Positions 1 to 8,594 of a DNA stretch of 23,119 nt are shown one piece after another. This stretch comes from an uncultured Oscillospiraceae bacterium (GTDB lineage Bacteria > Bacillota > Clostridia > Oscillospirales > Ruminococcaceae): the NCBI GenBank assembly GCA_910577565.1, contig CAJTNJ010000017.1, forward strand, positions 1 to 23,119. Direction: 5' to 3'. Within the stretch, counting starts at the first letter, position 1, and the number at the start of each line of letters is the position of its first letter. The position numbers and the translations under genes were made by a program. Below the pieces are notes generated by a model. The model saw nothing but the letters and a program-made list of their open reading frames with translations. It was not told where the DNA came from and ran no database searches.

Positions 1-345
1 ACACACATTAATTTTATATTGTTCTGTGATAGTTTTAGTAATCTAAAAGCATTGTGTATAACATGGAGGGTATAAATTCTAAAAAAGGAACTATATAACA
101 TTCTTGCGTAGAAAAACTAAATGTTCGTTTCGATTTATAGATATTGCAAAAAACTGTTTTTTTAAATTGTTGTTCATGCTTTGAATAATTTTGCCCTAGA
201 TAAGTTTTGCAGTTCTTCACTCAAATCTGCATTTCTTCTTTATTCTTTTGGGCACTCCCCAATATTTTTTAATATTATCTTTTTATAATATATGTGTTAT
301 AATTATATAAGCGTATATATTTGATGTGGTAAAAGGAGAGTTTCT
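1..345. other. Gene-free left edge / upstream region of the glycosyltransferase gene
   Basis: This is an AT-rich stretch with no convincing gene. A 61-codon minus-strand frame (35-220) starts with GTG, has no ribosome-binding site and resembles nothing I recognise, so I do not call it. The last 50 bases hold the promoter and Shine-Dalgarno sequence (AAGGAG at 333-338, 7 bases before the ATG) of the glycosyltransferase gene. I see no terminator for any gene further left. Confidence 0.6.
295..303 (+). promoter_or_regulatory. Extended -10 promoter for the glycosyltransferase gene
   Basis: TGTTATAAT is a perfect extended -10 element (TG-N-TATAAT). The hexamer 17 bases upstream (275-280, TTATCT) is a poor -35, which the TG extension can compensate for. 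Transcription would start near 310 and give a leader of about 35 bases. This is inferred from sequence only. Confidence 0.55.
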
Positions 346-1548
346 ATGAAAATATCATTGTTCACTGAAACATACATATCGTCAATAAATGGAGTGGTAA
401 CTCATGTTCGTGCATTAAAATCCGGACTTGAGGCATTGGGCCATGAAGTTTTAGTTGTGTGTGCTTTGCCTGAAGCTAAACAATATTATGTAAAAGACGG
501 TGTTCTATGTTGTCCAAGCGTTAGTTTTAAAAAAATTTATAATTATGGCGTAGCAACTCCTATAAGTCCTATAAGATATAAATATATAAAAGAGTTTAAT
601 CCTGATATTATTCATATTCATACAGAATTTGGTGTTGGTTATTCTGGCGCAATGGCTGCGAAATCTCTTGGAGTTCCGCTTGTTTATACAATGCACACAA
701 TGTATGATGATTATCTTTATTATATTGCTTCAAGAAGACTAATCAATATAGCAAAGAAAACGGCTCATGCATATGCTAAAATTTTAGCTGAAAAAGCTAC
801 TTGTCTTACTGGACCATCAAAAAAGGTAGAAGAGTTTTTCAAAAGCTGTGGTGTGTACAAGCATGTGCATATCATACCAAACCCTGTAGAAGTAGAAGCT
901 TTTAATCCTAATTGCATTAGTGGATCTAAAAAAACAGATATCAGGAAAAAGTTTGGCGTCTTGGATGATGATTTGTTGCTATGTTTCTGTGGCAGATTAG
1001 GTAGAGAAAAGAGCGTTGATGTAATTTTAAAATATTGGAGCGAAGTAATTAACAAAAATGACCATTGTAAGTTGCTAATATTGGGTGATGGACCATCCAT
1101 TACAGAATTAAAGCATTATGCCAAAACATTGGGTATTGACAAACAAGTGATCTTTTCTGGGAAAATACCTCATGAGGAACTGCCACCTTATTATGCAAGT
1201 TGTGATTTATATATAACAGCCTCTTTGTCGGATACAAATTCAATATCGATGCTTGAAGCTATGGCTACGGGTTTGCCAGTTTTACACATATATGATAAAC
1301 TTAATGCAGGTCAAGTAGTGGACGGAATAAATGGGTTTATTTACAAAAATGCTCATGAAATGAAGGCAATTATTGATAAATATAAGGCTTTTTCAGAAGA
1401 GGATAAATTAACGCTCAAGAAAAATTCCAGAAATTCAGTTCTAAAATTTGATGGCGTAAATTTGGCCAATAATTTGCTGAATGTATATGTTGAAGCTTTA
1501 AATATTTATTCGAAAAAGCCTAAGAGTAGGTTAAAGACAAAAAATTAG
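346..1548 (+). CDS. GT4-family glycosyltransferase, probable diacylglycerol glucosyltransferase
   Basis: A 400-residue retaining glycosyltransferase with the GT-B fold. The N-terminal Rossmann half opens with MKISLFTETYISSINGVVTH, typical of the GT4 enzymes that glucosylate diacylglycerol or related lipid acceptors. The segment HIHTEFGVG followed by YTMHTMYDDYLYY fits that subgroup. The C-terminal nucleotide-sugar half has FCGRLGREKS, LLILGDGP and a variant of the E-x7-E motif in which the first acid is Asp (D296...E304). No signal peptide or transmembrane helix is visible, and the Lys-rich C-terminus suits a peripheral inner-membrane enzyme. The likely product is a glucolipid used as membrane lipid or lipoteichoic-acid anchor. 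AAGGAG sits 7 bases before the ATG. It converges on the YfhO-family gene, also an envelope glycosylation candidate. The acceptor and sugar cannot be fixed from sequence; another GT4 activity is possible. Confidence 0.8.
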   Translation: MKISLFTETYISSINGVVTHVRALKSGLEALGHEVLVVCALPEAKQYYVKDGVLCCPSVSFKKIYNYGVATPISPIRYKYIKEFNPDIIHIHTEFGVGYSGAMAAKSLGVPLVYTMHTMYDDYLYYIASRRLINIAKKTAHAYAKILAEKATCLTGPSKKVEEFFKSCGVYKHVHIIPNPVEVEAFNPNCISGSKKTDIRKKFGVLDDDLLLCFCGRLGREKSVDVILKYWSEVINKNDHCKLLILGDGPSITELKHYAKTLGIDKQVIFSGKIPHEELPPYYASCDLYITASLSDTNSISMLEAMATGLPVLHIYDKLNAGQVVDGINGFIYKNAHEMKAIIDKYKAFSEEDKLTLKKNSRNSVLKFDGVNLANNLLNVYVEALNIYSKKPKSRLKTKN

Positions 1549-1922
1549 GTAAATTTGATTTTTAAGCAAATTATAAAGAACGATTTTTAAAGAAAAAAGT
1601 GAAAATATAATTAGACAATTAAGCTTTGATGCTTTTTTGACATTTTCATAATTTGAAATAGTTATTCATATAGTTTTGCTGTGTTGATGTGTAATAAACG
1701 TTTTGAGTCATAACTATAACAAAGTTTTTAAATTTAAAGCACGTTTACTTAATTTAAAAAATTCTATTTTAATTTAGACATTGCGCAGATTTAAAGATAT
1801 GTGATCATATTTATATAGTTAATAATTACTACACTTTATAGATAATAATTTAGCTGTGGATCCAGGTCTATGGCCTTTTAGTTAGTTTCAGTTTACATTA
1901 TTTTTATATAGGTACGCATCTG
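1549..1922. other. Convergent intergenic region, no gene
   Basis: This 374-base gap lies between the 3' ends of the glycosyltransferase and yfhO genes. I see no open frame of interest. A weak nested inverted repeat around 1600-1653 (TGAAAAT...ATTTTCA enclosing AAGC-N6-GCTT followed by a short T run) might terminate rightward transcription, but the stem is short. No clear terminator for the minus-strand gene is visible either. Confidence 0.5.
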
Positions 1923-4388
1923 TTAGTTGTTATTATTAAAATAGAAATCTTTTATACTGCTGTTTGTTGGTGTTTTTTCATCTTCTAAACGTTCTAAATT
2001 TTGTCCATTTTTTATGGGAAGATATGCATTTGGGTTTTTCTTTGATAAGACAAAATTTATAAATATATATAATAAATATAGTAAAATGCCTGATATAGTT
2101 ATATAAAGAGCGGTCTGTAAACCAGGGGTTGTATAATGAAATCTTATGTTATTTTGCCCTTTTTTGCAACGAATGGCCATCATTCCATTGTCCACTAGTT
2201 CTACATCGACATTTTCTCCATTGACGTCTGCTTTCCAACCCGATTCATAGGGCACTGTGAATAGAACAAGGTTATCTTTGTCAAGGTTAATATTTGTTAT
2301 AAATCCTTCAGATGTTATAGAAAAATTATCGCAGCATTTAAAGCGCAAATTGTCAGTATCCAAAAGCATTTGATCATTGGCTAATCTTGTTATTTCATAA
2401 TAAGAAAGTGGTGTTAATATATCTTCATACTTTTGTTTCAACTCGTCGTTAAGAATAATTCCTTTTAGAAGTACTCTATCTTTTTTATTTGATACAACTT
2501 TATTCCACGCTTCTGTTTCTACATACCTATCCATTGCAAATCCAATTGGAACAAAATGCTTGTTTTCATATATGTCAAAACCATTCTGGTGATCAAAAAA
2601 TTCAAATCCAACCGGCAAAGAAGGCGAGTTATCTGCGTTGTCATCGCTGTTTTTTACAAATATATATTTAACCGATAAAAATTCTCTTAAAGCATCATAT
2701 CCACTAGAAGGAATGCGCGATGCAACATCTCTTGAAATATCCATGCTTTTGTAAAATTTCATTATAGATGGCGGAACTGTACTTTGAAATGCTTGTATTG
2801 TAGGCATCTTCCAAAACATTGACCAATTATCTGTGCTGTTGTTATCGTAAATATCTATCCTATAAAACTCAGTATCATCTAAATTAAATTCAGCGTTAAG
2901 GCCTTTTTCAACAATGTTTTCATAATAATTTGGGCCGGCACAACTTTTGCCCCATATAATTTGTGCTGATGAATATATTACAATAAATATGCAGAAAATC
3001 AATATAGAACTTTTATAGAATTGTTTCGGACCTTTTTTTATGTTTGAATATAGAAAAAATATTATGCATACGCCTAATAAGGCAATGCATATATTTATCC
3101 AAAACATTTGCGGGTATTCGGGCATTGTACCAAACACAATATCATTATCGATTTTTTGCGGTAAAACTCCGATTAATGTAAAACAAATTATAACTATAAA
3201 ATTAAATTTTATTCCAAATGATAAATCTATATTTTTGTTTTCAAATGCGATGCAAGTTGCAAGTGACATCATTAATGTTAGCATAAAAAACCATCTAGTA
3301 TAAAAAGAGGCATTGAATCCATTAAATGCGCTATTCATAACTGGTACCAACATCATAACAAACAACGTAATTAACAAATATTTTAGCCAATTTTTTCTTT
3401 TATCTCTTATAAATGATATAATGCCAATCATTCCAAACATAGGCATATAAGCGGCAACTGAGTACCATTTTGCATCAGAGTCCGGGAAGAAATTTGCAAA
3501 AGCCGGCATATCCGGAGGGAAGAAAAGACTTTGTATCAAAAGGCCATATTTTTGGACATTTTCGTAAAATAACATGTTATAGCCAAATAACATGTTTCCA
3601 ATGCGTGGATTTTCAAGCAGCATAAGGGCAGATGGTATAAACAGAATAATACCTATCATTGCCCCCAAAATTGATTCTGTTAAAAGAAATATGAATTTTT
3701 TTATATTAACTTTAAAACACTTAGAATAGCACCTAAATGCAAAGTATAATATTAAAAACACAACTTCAGGTACAAAAAAATAGAAGTTTACAACCAAATT
3801 TAGAGCCACAGAAAGCGCAAATAAACCTCGTCGATTATTTATTATTAATTCTTCAAGGCCAATAAGCATAAGAGGGAAAAATGCTACAACTTCGTGAAAA
3901 TGATTATAAAATATATTATAAATCATAAATCCTGAAAATGCATATAATAATGCTCCTATAAAAGCCATTTGTGCAGTTTTTGTAAAACGCCTTATAAATG
4001 CATAAGATGTCATGGCTGCAGTAGCAAATTTTAAAATAAATAAGGGAGCCATTAAATAAGGAAGCCAGTCATTTGGAAATGGTATTGTCATCCAAAAAAA
4101 TGGGCTTCCAAGGAGATAGAAGCTATATGAGCCAATAAAATTAGCCCCAAGATCAGTATACCAATTCCACCCAAATTGACCACTTTTTATTGCATCATGA
4201 GCTAGTTGATAAAACGGAATTTGTTGTACATTATAATCTCCATATAACAAAAACATACCCCTGTCAAAAATAATAAATGGTATGAAGATTAGGCTGCATA
4301 AAACTGCTGCTATACAAAAAATTTTAAAAAGGTTTTTAAGTTCGTTTTTTGTTGGCATCATTAAATTTACTAAGAAATTTTTGCTCAA
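1923..4388 (-). CDS. YfhO-family multi-pass membrane glycosyltransferase-like protein
   Basis: An 821-residue polytopic membrane protein. A first helix lies at about residues 20-41, followed by the family's conserved outer loop: GDYNVQQ (D51), a Trp-rich NWYTDLG segment and LLGSPFFW. About a dozen more hydrophobic helices run to about residue 480. A large extracytoplasmic domain of roughly 280 residues follows, then a last helix (LQTALYITISGILLYLLYIF) near 755-780 and a short polar tail. This layout matches YfhO/GT-C-type proteins. In Bacillus subtilis YfhO transfers sugar from an undecaprenyl-phosphate carrier to lipoteichoic acid; that role here is by analogy. The gene starts with TTG, supported by a perfect AGGAGG 8 bases upstream. 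It is divergent from hprK and convergent with the glycosyltransferase gene. No partner undecaprenyl-phosphate glycosyltransferase (CsbB-like) is in the window. Confidence 0.8.
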   Translation of the reverse strand: MSKNFLVNLMMPTKNELKNLFKIFCIAAVLCSLIFIPFIIFDRGMFLLYGDYNVQQIPFYQLAHDAIKSGQFGWNWYTDLGANFIGSYSFYLLGSPFFWMTIPFPNDWLPYLMAPLFILKFATAAMTSYAFIRRFTKTAQMAFIGALLYAFSGFMIYNIFYNHFHEVVAFFPLMLIGLEELIINNRRGLFALSVALNLVVNFYFFVPEVVFLILYFAFRCYSKCFKVNIKKFIFLLTESILGAMIGIILFIPSALMLLENPRIGNMLFGYNMLFYENVQKYGLLIQSLFFPPDMPAFANFFPDSDAKWYSVAAYMPMFGMIGIISFIRDKRKNWLKYLLITLFVMMLVPVMNSAFNGFNASFYTRWFFMLTLMMSLATCIAFENKNIDLSFGIKFNFIVIICFTLIGVLPQKIDNDIVFGTMPEYPQMFWINICIALLGVCIIFFLYSNIKKGPKQFYKSSILIFCIFIVIYSSAQIIWGKSCAGPNYYENIVEKGLNAEFNLDDTEFYRIDIYDNNSTDNWSMFWKMPTIQAFQSTVPPSIMKFYKSMDISRDVASRIPSSGYDALREFLSVKYIFVKNSDDNADNSPSLPVGFEFFDHQNGFDIYENKHFVPIGFAMDRYVETEAWNKVVSNKKDRVLLKGIILNDELKQKYEDILTPLSYYEITRLANDQMLLDTDNLRFKCCDNFSITSEGFITNINLDKDNLVLFTVPYESGWKADVNGENVDVELVDNGMMAIRCKKGQNNIRFHYTTPGLQTALYITISGILLYLLYIFINFVLSKKNPNAYLPIKNGQNLERLEDEKTPTNSSIKDFYFNNNN

Positions 4389-4396
4389 TAGCTTGT

Positions 4397-4402
4397 CCTC
4401 CT
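4397..4402 (-). promoter_or_regulatory. Ribosome-binding site that decides the TTG start of yfhO
   Basis: AGGAGG on the minus strand lies 8 bases before TTG at 4388. The strength and spacing make the TTG the start. The next in-frame ATG codons (M10 and M11) have no comparable site. Confidence 0.85.
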
Positions 4403-4431
4403 AATAGTTTTCACAATTAAATCAATAAGTA

Positions 4432-4437
4432 ATTATA
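4432..4437 (-). promoter_or_regulatory. Possible -10 box for yfhO
   Basis: TATAAT on the minus strand lies about 44 bases upstream of the TTG start. The matching -35 position (TTTTAT) is poor, so this is a weak call made mainly from location. Confidence 0.35.
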
Positions 4438-4693
4438 ACATGCAATAATAAAAAATAAAAACATTTTTAATTTATAGGAAGTGCATCGCAGAGAGGTTTA
4501 AATAAAAGAAGAAAGGATATGATGTAATTTTTAGTGATAAAATTTAATAAATCGAACTAATTGTGCTTTTGGCAAAAATATAATAGCTTGAGAAAGTTTT
4601 GGATTTTGTTGATAATTTATCGCATATTACAATTTAAGTAGTATGATAGATTCAAATTGGTTTTGCAATTTTACGCCAATCTTTATTGAAAAC

Positions 4694-4722
4694 TTGAAAC
4701 AAAGACACATATATTGTATAAT
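4694..4722 (+). promoter_or_regulatory. Sigma-A-type promoter for hprK
   Basis: TTGAAA (4694-4699) and TATAAT (4717-4722) are separated by exactly 17 bases. The transcript would start about 10 bases before the ATG, so the leader is very short. GAGGGG (4728-4733) serves as Shine-Dalgarno with 6-base spacing and would lie at or close to the 5' end. Confidence 0.75.
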
Positions 4723-4739
4723 TATTTGAGGGGATTATT

Positions 4740-5708
4740 ATGGGAAAATATAGTGTGAAGTTGTCTAAACTAATAAAAGAATTTAGTCTTGAATCAATTT
4801 ATCTTCCAGAGAAACCCGAAAATATACAGATACGTTCATCGGAAGTTAACAGACCTGGGTTGCATATTTCAGGATTTTATAAATATTTTCAGTCTACGCG
4901 CATCCAAATTATTGGTAATATGGAAAACGCTTACTTAGAAGATATGTCATCTAAACTTCGAATTGAGCGTTTAATGACATTGTGTGAAAAAAAAATACCG
5001 GCGATAGTTGTAACTAACGATAAAGAAATATTTGATGAATTGCTTGAGGCAGCAAAATATTACAATGTGCCGCTACTTAGAACAAAAGACAGTACATCTA
5101 ATTTTATGTCATCATTAATAGGATTTTTGAATGTTGAACTGGGTCCTCGCATAACAAGACATGGCGTTTTTGTTGAAGTTTATGGCGAGGGCGTTTTAAT
5201 TCTCGGCGAAAGCGGTGTTGGTAAAAGCGAGACTGCTATGGAATTAATAAAAAGAGGCCATAGGCTTATTGCTGATGATGCAGTTGAAATAAGACGTGTT
5301 TCAAGCCGCGCTTTGGTCGGCTCTTCTCCTCAAAATATTATGCATTTTATGGAACTTCGTGGAATTGGCATTGTTAATGCAAGAAGGCTTTTTGGTATGG
5401 GTTCTATAAAAACTACTGAAAAAGTGGATATGGTAATTAATTTAGAACAATGGGATCACCATAAAAAGTATGATAGAATTGGTTTGGACGTTGAGTTTGC
5501 AAACATTCTTGGTGTTAAAGTTCCAAAGTATACCATACCAATAACGCCTGGCAGAAACCTTGCAATAATTTTAGAGGTTGCAGCTATGAATAACAGACAA
5601 AAGAAAATGGGATATAATGCTGCTGAAGAGTTAGTCAAAAGACTCGGACTAACTGACAGTGAAGAAGATAGCATGGATTCAATTGGTTATGAGTGGGATA
5701 TACAATAA
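4740..5708 (+). CDS. hprK: HPr kinase/phosphorylase
   Basis: This cytoplasmic enzyme phosphorylates and dephosphorylates the regulatory Ser of HPr, the hub of carbon catabolite control in Firmicutes. The length (322 residues) is normal for the family. Residues 1-130 form the N-terminal domain. The catalytic domain contains H141 in RITRHGVFVEVYG, the P-loop GESGVGKS (G156-S163) and the family signature MELRGIGIVNARRLFG from M204. All key residues appear intact. The family is activated by fructose-1,6-bisphosphate in Bacillus, the product of PfkA, which is also encoded in this window. It is the first gene of the co-directional cluster leading to dnaE, but a 172-base gap with a hairpin separates it from murB. 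It has its own promoter. Confidence 0.97.
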   Translation: MGKYSVKLSKLIKEFSLESIYLPEKPENIQIRSSEVNRPGLHISGFYKYFQSTRIQIIGNMENAYLEDMSSKLRIERLMTLCEKKIPAIVVTNDKEIFDELLEAAKYYNVPLLRTKDSTSNFMSSLIGFLNVELGPRITRHGVFVEVYGEGVLILGESGVGKSETAMELIKRGHRLIADDAVEIRRVSSRALVGSSPQNIMHFMELRGIGIVNARRLFGMGSIKTTEKVDMVINLEQWDHHKKYDRIGLDVEFANILGVKVPKYTIPITPGRNLAIILEVAAMNNRQKKMGYNAAEELVKRLGLTDSEEDSMDSIGYEWDIQ

Positions 5709-5758
5709 TTTAAATACATAAATATTTTGAGAGTGTTAAAATTAAATTTAAGAAAAAT

Positions 5759-5804
5759 AAAGCTTAAATTAACTGGATTTGTTATAGACATCCATTTAGG
5801 CTTT
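5759..5804 (+). other. Imperfect hairpin between hprK and murB
   Basis: The arms AAAGCTTAAAT (5759-5769) and ATTTAGGCTTT (5794-5804) pair over 11 positions with one G-U wobble. The inner arms GGAT (5775-5778) and ATCC (5790-5793) add 4 pairs around an 11-base loop, with a 5-base bulge on one side. The run after it (GTAAACTTG) is not U-rich, so it is not a standard terminator. It could be an mRNA processing or stability element that separates hprK from the downstream genes. Confidence 0.4.
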
Positions 5805-5880
5805 GTAAACTTGTTTTTATCGCATTATCTTCTTTGATAGCCTCAATATTTTTTAAAGTATTTATTAAAGGAGCCTTTTA

Positions 5881-6786
5881 ATGGCAGATTATAATCAATT
5901 TAAAACTGTGCTTGAAAAGCATAATATTTATTATAAGCAAAACGAACCCATGAGCAATCATACATCATTTAAAATAGGCGGATGTTGTGATGTTGTTTGC
6001 TACCCGAACACCATAGAAAAAGCAAAAATAGTAATAACAAAGTGCAGCGAGTTTTCTTTTCCATATTTTGTACTTGGAAAAGGAAGCAACTTGCTTGTCT
6101 GTGATGATGGGTTTGAGGGCGTTGCAATATCTAGTAGTTACTTAAATAAAATTAAATTAATATCAAAAGACGAGATTTATTGTGAAAGTGGTGTATCTCT
6201 TGGTGCGCTGTGCAATTTTGCTTTTAAAAACTCGCTTTGTGGAATGGAGTTTGCTTATGGCATACCCGGTACTGTAGGCGGTGCCGTATTTATGAATGCA
6301 GGAGCTTATGGCGGAGAGATTAAAGATGTAATTTTAAGCGCAAGACACATTGACTCTAAAGGCAATGAAAAAAGATTAGGTTTTAAGGATCTTGACCTTT
6401 CATATAGACACAGTGTTTATGAAAATAGAGATGATTTTATTGTTAGCGCTAATTTTAAATTAAAAGAAGATGATGGTGCCAAAATAAAGGCTAGAATGGA
6501 CGAAGTGCTAAGCAAAAGAAAACAAAAACAACCACTTGACTTTCCAAGTGCGGGCTCAACATTTAAAAGACCACAAAATGGGTTTGCAGCGGCTCTCATT
6601 GAACAATGCGGGCTTAAAGGATTGACTGTTGGTGGCGCTAGAGTTAGTGAAAAACACAGTGGGTTTATTATAAATATCGGTAATGCAACATGCAAAGATG
6701 TAGATGAACTTATTGAAAAAGTTAAGCATATTGTAAAAGATAAGACAGGCGTTTTGTTAGAACCAGAAGTGAAAAGGATAGGATAA
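5881..6786 (+). CDS. murB: UDP-N-acetylenolpyruvoylglucosamine reductase
   Basis: MurB is the FAD-dependent enzyme that reduces UDP-GlcNAc-enolpyruvate with NADPH to UDP-MurNAc, completing the MurAB step of peptidoglycan precursor synthesis in the cytoplasm. At 301 residues it has the size of the short (type II) MurB proteins. Visible motifs are NHTSFKIGG near residue 26, the FAD-binding GKGSNLLV and GIPGTVGGAVFMNAGAYGGE segments, YRHS at 175-178, and PSAGSTFKRP with proton-donor candidate S226. The C-terminal LLEPEVKRIG has E294 at the place of the catalytic Glu. AAGGAG (5868-5873) is 7 bases before the ATG. The gene is followed after 16 bases by rapZ, so the two are probably co-transcribed. 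I see no convincing promoter in the gap before it. Confidence 0.96.
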   Translation: MADYNQFKTVLEKHNIYYKQNEPMSNHTSFKIGGCCDVVCYPNTIEKAKIVITKCSEFSFPYFVLGKGSNLLVCDDGFEGVAISSSYLNKIKLISKDEIYCESGVSLGALCNFAFKNSLCGMEFAYGIPGTVGGAVFMNAGAYGGEIKDVILSARHIDSKGNEKRLGFKDLDLSYRHSVYENRDDFIVSANFKLKEDDGAKIKARMDEVLSKRKQKQPLDFPSAGSTFKRPQNGFAAALIEQCGLKGLTVGGARVSEKHSGFIINIGNATCKDVDELIEKVKHIVKDKTGVLLEPEVKRIG

Positions 6787-6802
6787 GAAAGGAATTTATA
6801 TT

Positions 6803-7666
6803 ATGGAATTGGTTATTATAACAGGACTTTCAGGGTCGGGTAAGTCTAGAACAATAAATGCGTTGGAGGATATAGGTTTTTTTTGTGTTGATAATTTGCC
6901 GCCAAAACTTATTTTTAAATTTGCTAAAATAGGAAAAGCTTCAAAAGGAAATTTAGACAGAATAGCAGTTGTTAACGATATCAGAGGAGGTCGCATGTTC
7001 TCTGATATTTTTGGAGCATTAAAGCTTTTAAAACAAGATAACATTAAATATAAAGTATTATTTTTAGATGCTAATGATGAAATTCTTAAAAGGCGGTTTA
7101 AGGAAACGAGAAGAAAGCATCCTCTTTTGGGAGTCAGCGGTTGTGCGACTGTTATGGAAGCAATAAAAAAAGAACGTGAAATTCTTTTGCCGGCAAGGGA
7201 ACTTGCGGATTTTATAATTGACACGTCACAATTTAGCAATGCTCAGTTGAAAGAATGTATTAGCAAGCTTTTTTTAGAAGAATATAGCGATGGCATGATT
7301 ATAAACTGTACTTCTTTTGGGTTTAAATATGGTGAGTCTGCTTATGCAGATTTGGTTTTTGATGTAAGATGCCTTCCTAACCCATATTACATTGAAGAAT
7401 TAAAACATAAAACAGGTCTTGACAAAGAAGTTAGAGATTATGTTATGTCTTTTAATGAAACAAAGCAACTCATGGGAAAATTAGAGGATTTAATATATTT
7501 TTTAATCCCTCTTTATATGAAAGAAGGCAAAAGTCAGCTAACAATTGCTTTTGGTTGCACGGGCGGAATGCACAGATCTGTTACATTTGCAGAATATTTT
7601 TATGAAAAGCTTAAGCACAGTGGCAATAGAGTAAGTGTTAATCACAGAGATATTGATAAAAAGTAG
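6803..7666 (+). CDS. rapZ: RapZ/YvcJ family nucleotide-binding adapter protein
   Basis: A 287-residue P-loop protein with the Walker A motif GLSGSGKS (8-15) right at the N-terminus. GFFCVDNLPPKL follows, a hallmark of the RapZ/YvcJ family, and the C-terminal domain has the conserved FGCTGGMHRSV. In Escherichia coli RapZ is an RNA adapter that controls glucosamine-6-phosphate synthase mRNA through small RNAs. In Bacillus the homologue YvcJ binds and hydrolyses nucleotides and its precise role is less clear. A link to cell-wall amino-sugar supply would suit the murB neighbour, but that is inference. Spacing to murB is 16 bases with AAAGGA as ribosome-binding site. The TAG stop lies inside the TAGGA that serves whiA, suggesting translational coupling. 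Confidence 0.93.
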   Translation: MELVIITGLSGSGKSRTINALEDIGFFCVDNLPPKLIFKFAKIGKASKGNLDRIAVVNDIRGGRMFSDIFGALKLLKQDNIKYKVLFLDANDEILKRRFKETRRKHPLLGVSGCATVMEAIKKEREILLPARELADFIIDTSQFSNAQLKECISKLFLEEYSDGMIINCTSFGFKYGESAYADLVFDVRCLPNPYYIEELKHKTGLDKEVRDYVMSFNETKQLMGKLEDLIYFLIPLYMKEGKSQLTIAFGCTGGMHRSVTFAEYFYEKLKHSGNRVSVNHRDIDKK

Positions 7667-7676
7667 GAATTTTAAT

Positions 7677-8594
7677 ATGTCATTTTCAGTTAAAGTAAAA
7701 GACGAACTCAGCATTATTGCACCAAATACCAGGGAAAGTGCGAGAGCTGAGATTGCTGCTTTGTTGATGTTTTCCAAGGCTTTTGAAAAAGACAATTGCT
7801 TAATTCAGATAGAAAACAGAGGAGTGGTTGATTTTTTAATTGACTATTTGCAGGTTGAATTAATGCAAAATGTGCCTTTAAAATTGACAACATCTAAAAG
7901 TAATAAAAGGCAAGGTAGCACAGTTTATTCATTGAATACTAGCAATAAAAAGGATTTTAAAAAGATTTATAATATGTTTTTAGATGAAGATCCGGTGGTA
8001 AAATATAAGTTAAAAGAAAATTCTTTTAACTGCACAGCTTTTTTAAGAGGTGCGTTTCTTGTTTGTGGCAGCATGAATGATCCTAACAAAGAATATCATC
8101 TTGAATTTGCGCTAAATAGTGACCATTTTGCCCAAATTTTGCTTGATATTTTTAACTTATATGATTTTAATTTTAAAAAGACATTGAGAAAGTGCTATAG
8201 TGTTATTTATATTAAAGACAGTGAATCAATTGAAGATATATTAACGCTTATGGGCGCAACAAAAGCAAGCTTTTCCATAATGGGCATTAAAGTTATGAAG
8301 GATGTAAGGAATAGAGCAAATAGAGCTACAAATTGTGAAACAGCCAACATAGATAAGACGGTATGTGCTTCATCCAAACAGATAGAAGATATTAATATAC
8401 TTATAAAAACAGGGGATTTTGATACAATTCCGGACAATCTTAAAGAAATTGCGTTGATAAGAAAAAGCAATCCGGAGATGTCTTTAAAAGAAATATCTGA
8501 AGAGTTGGGCGGCAAAATCAGCAAGTCCGGGATAAGTCATAGGTTTAAAAAAATAAGTAATTTGGCCGATGCCGCCAAAAGGGGAAAGCAATGA
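7677..8594 (+). CDS. whiA: DNA-binding protein WhiA
   Basis: WhiA (305 residues) pairs an N-terminal region related to LAGLIDADG homing endonucleases with a C-terminal helix-turn-helix domain. In actinobacteria it is a sporulation regulator; in Bacillus it binds DNA and affects cell division and chromosome segregation. The C-terminal part has the family pattern NPEMSLKEISEEL...KSGISHRFKKI. I chose the ATG at 7677 (MSFSVKVKDEL) rather than an upstream in-frame ATG at 7635. The family begins with this sequence, the 7635 start would overlap rapZ by 32 bases, and the ribosome-binding site TAGGA sits directly before 7677. In Bacillus yvcK lies between rapZ and whiA; here nothing does. The last codons overlap dnaE by 4 bases (ATGA). 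Confidence 0.94.
   Translation: MSFSVKVKDELSIIAPNTRESARAEIAALLMFSKAFEKDNCLIQIENRGVVDFLIDYLQVELMQNVPLKLTTSKSNKRQGSTVYSLNTSNKKDFKKIYNMFLDEDPVVKYKLKENSFNCTAFLRGAFLVCGSMNDPNKEYHLEFALNSDHFAQILLDIFNLYDFNFKKTLRKCYSVIYIKDSESIEDILTLMGATKASFSIMGIKVMKDVRNRANRATNCETANIDKTVCASSKQIEDINILIKTGDFDTIPDNLKEIALIRKSNPEMSLKEISEELGGKISKSGISHRFKKISNLADAAKRGKQ

Larger units (their letters stand above)
4389..4739. other. Divergent promoter region between yfhO and hprK
   Basis: This 351-base, very AT-rich region carries outward-facing start signals for yfhO on the left and hprK on the right. I see no gene, no strong hairpin and no obvious operator in the middle. A 5-bp inverted repeat (ATTGG...CCAAT near 4658-4680) is too short to interpret. 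Confidence 0.6.

Noticed and set aside
35..220. 61-codon minus-strand frame at the left edge
   Set aside because: GTG start without a ribosome-binding site, no recognisable motif, low-complexity AT-rich composition.
6796..7239. 147-codon minus-strand frame opposite rapZ
   Set aside because: Antisense shadow of rapZ; the plus-strand product has all family motifs.
7635..7676. Upstream in-frame ATG extending whiA by 14 residues
   Set aside because: It would overlap rapZ, has no ribosome-binding site and adds residues not seen at the family's N-terminus.
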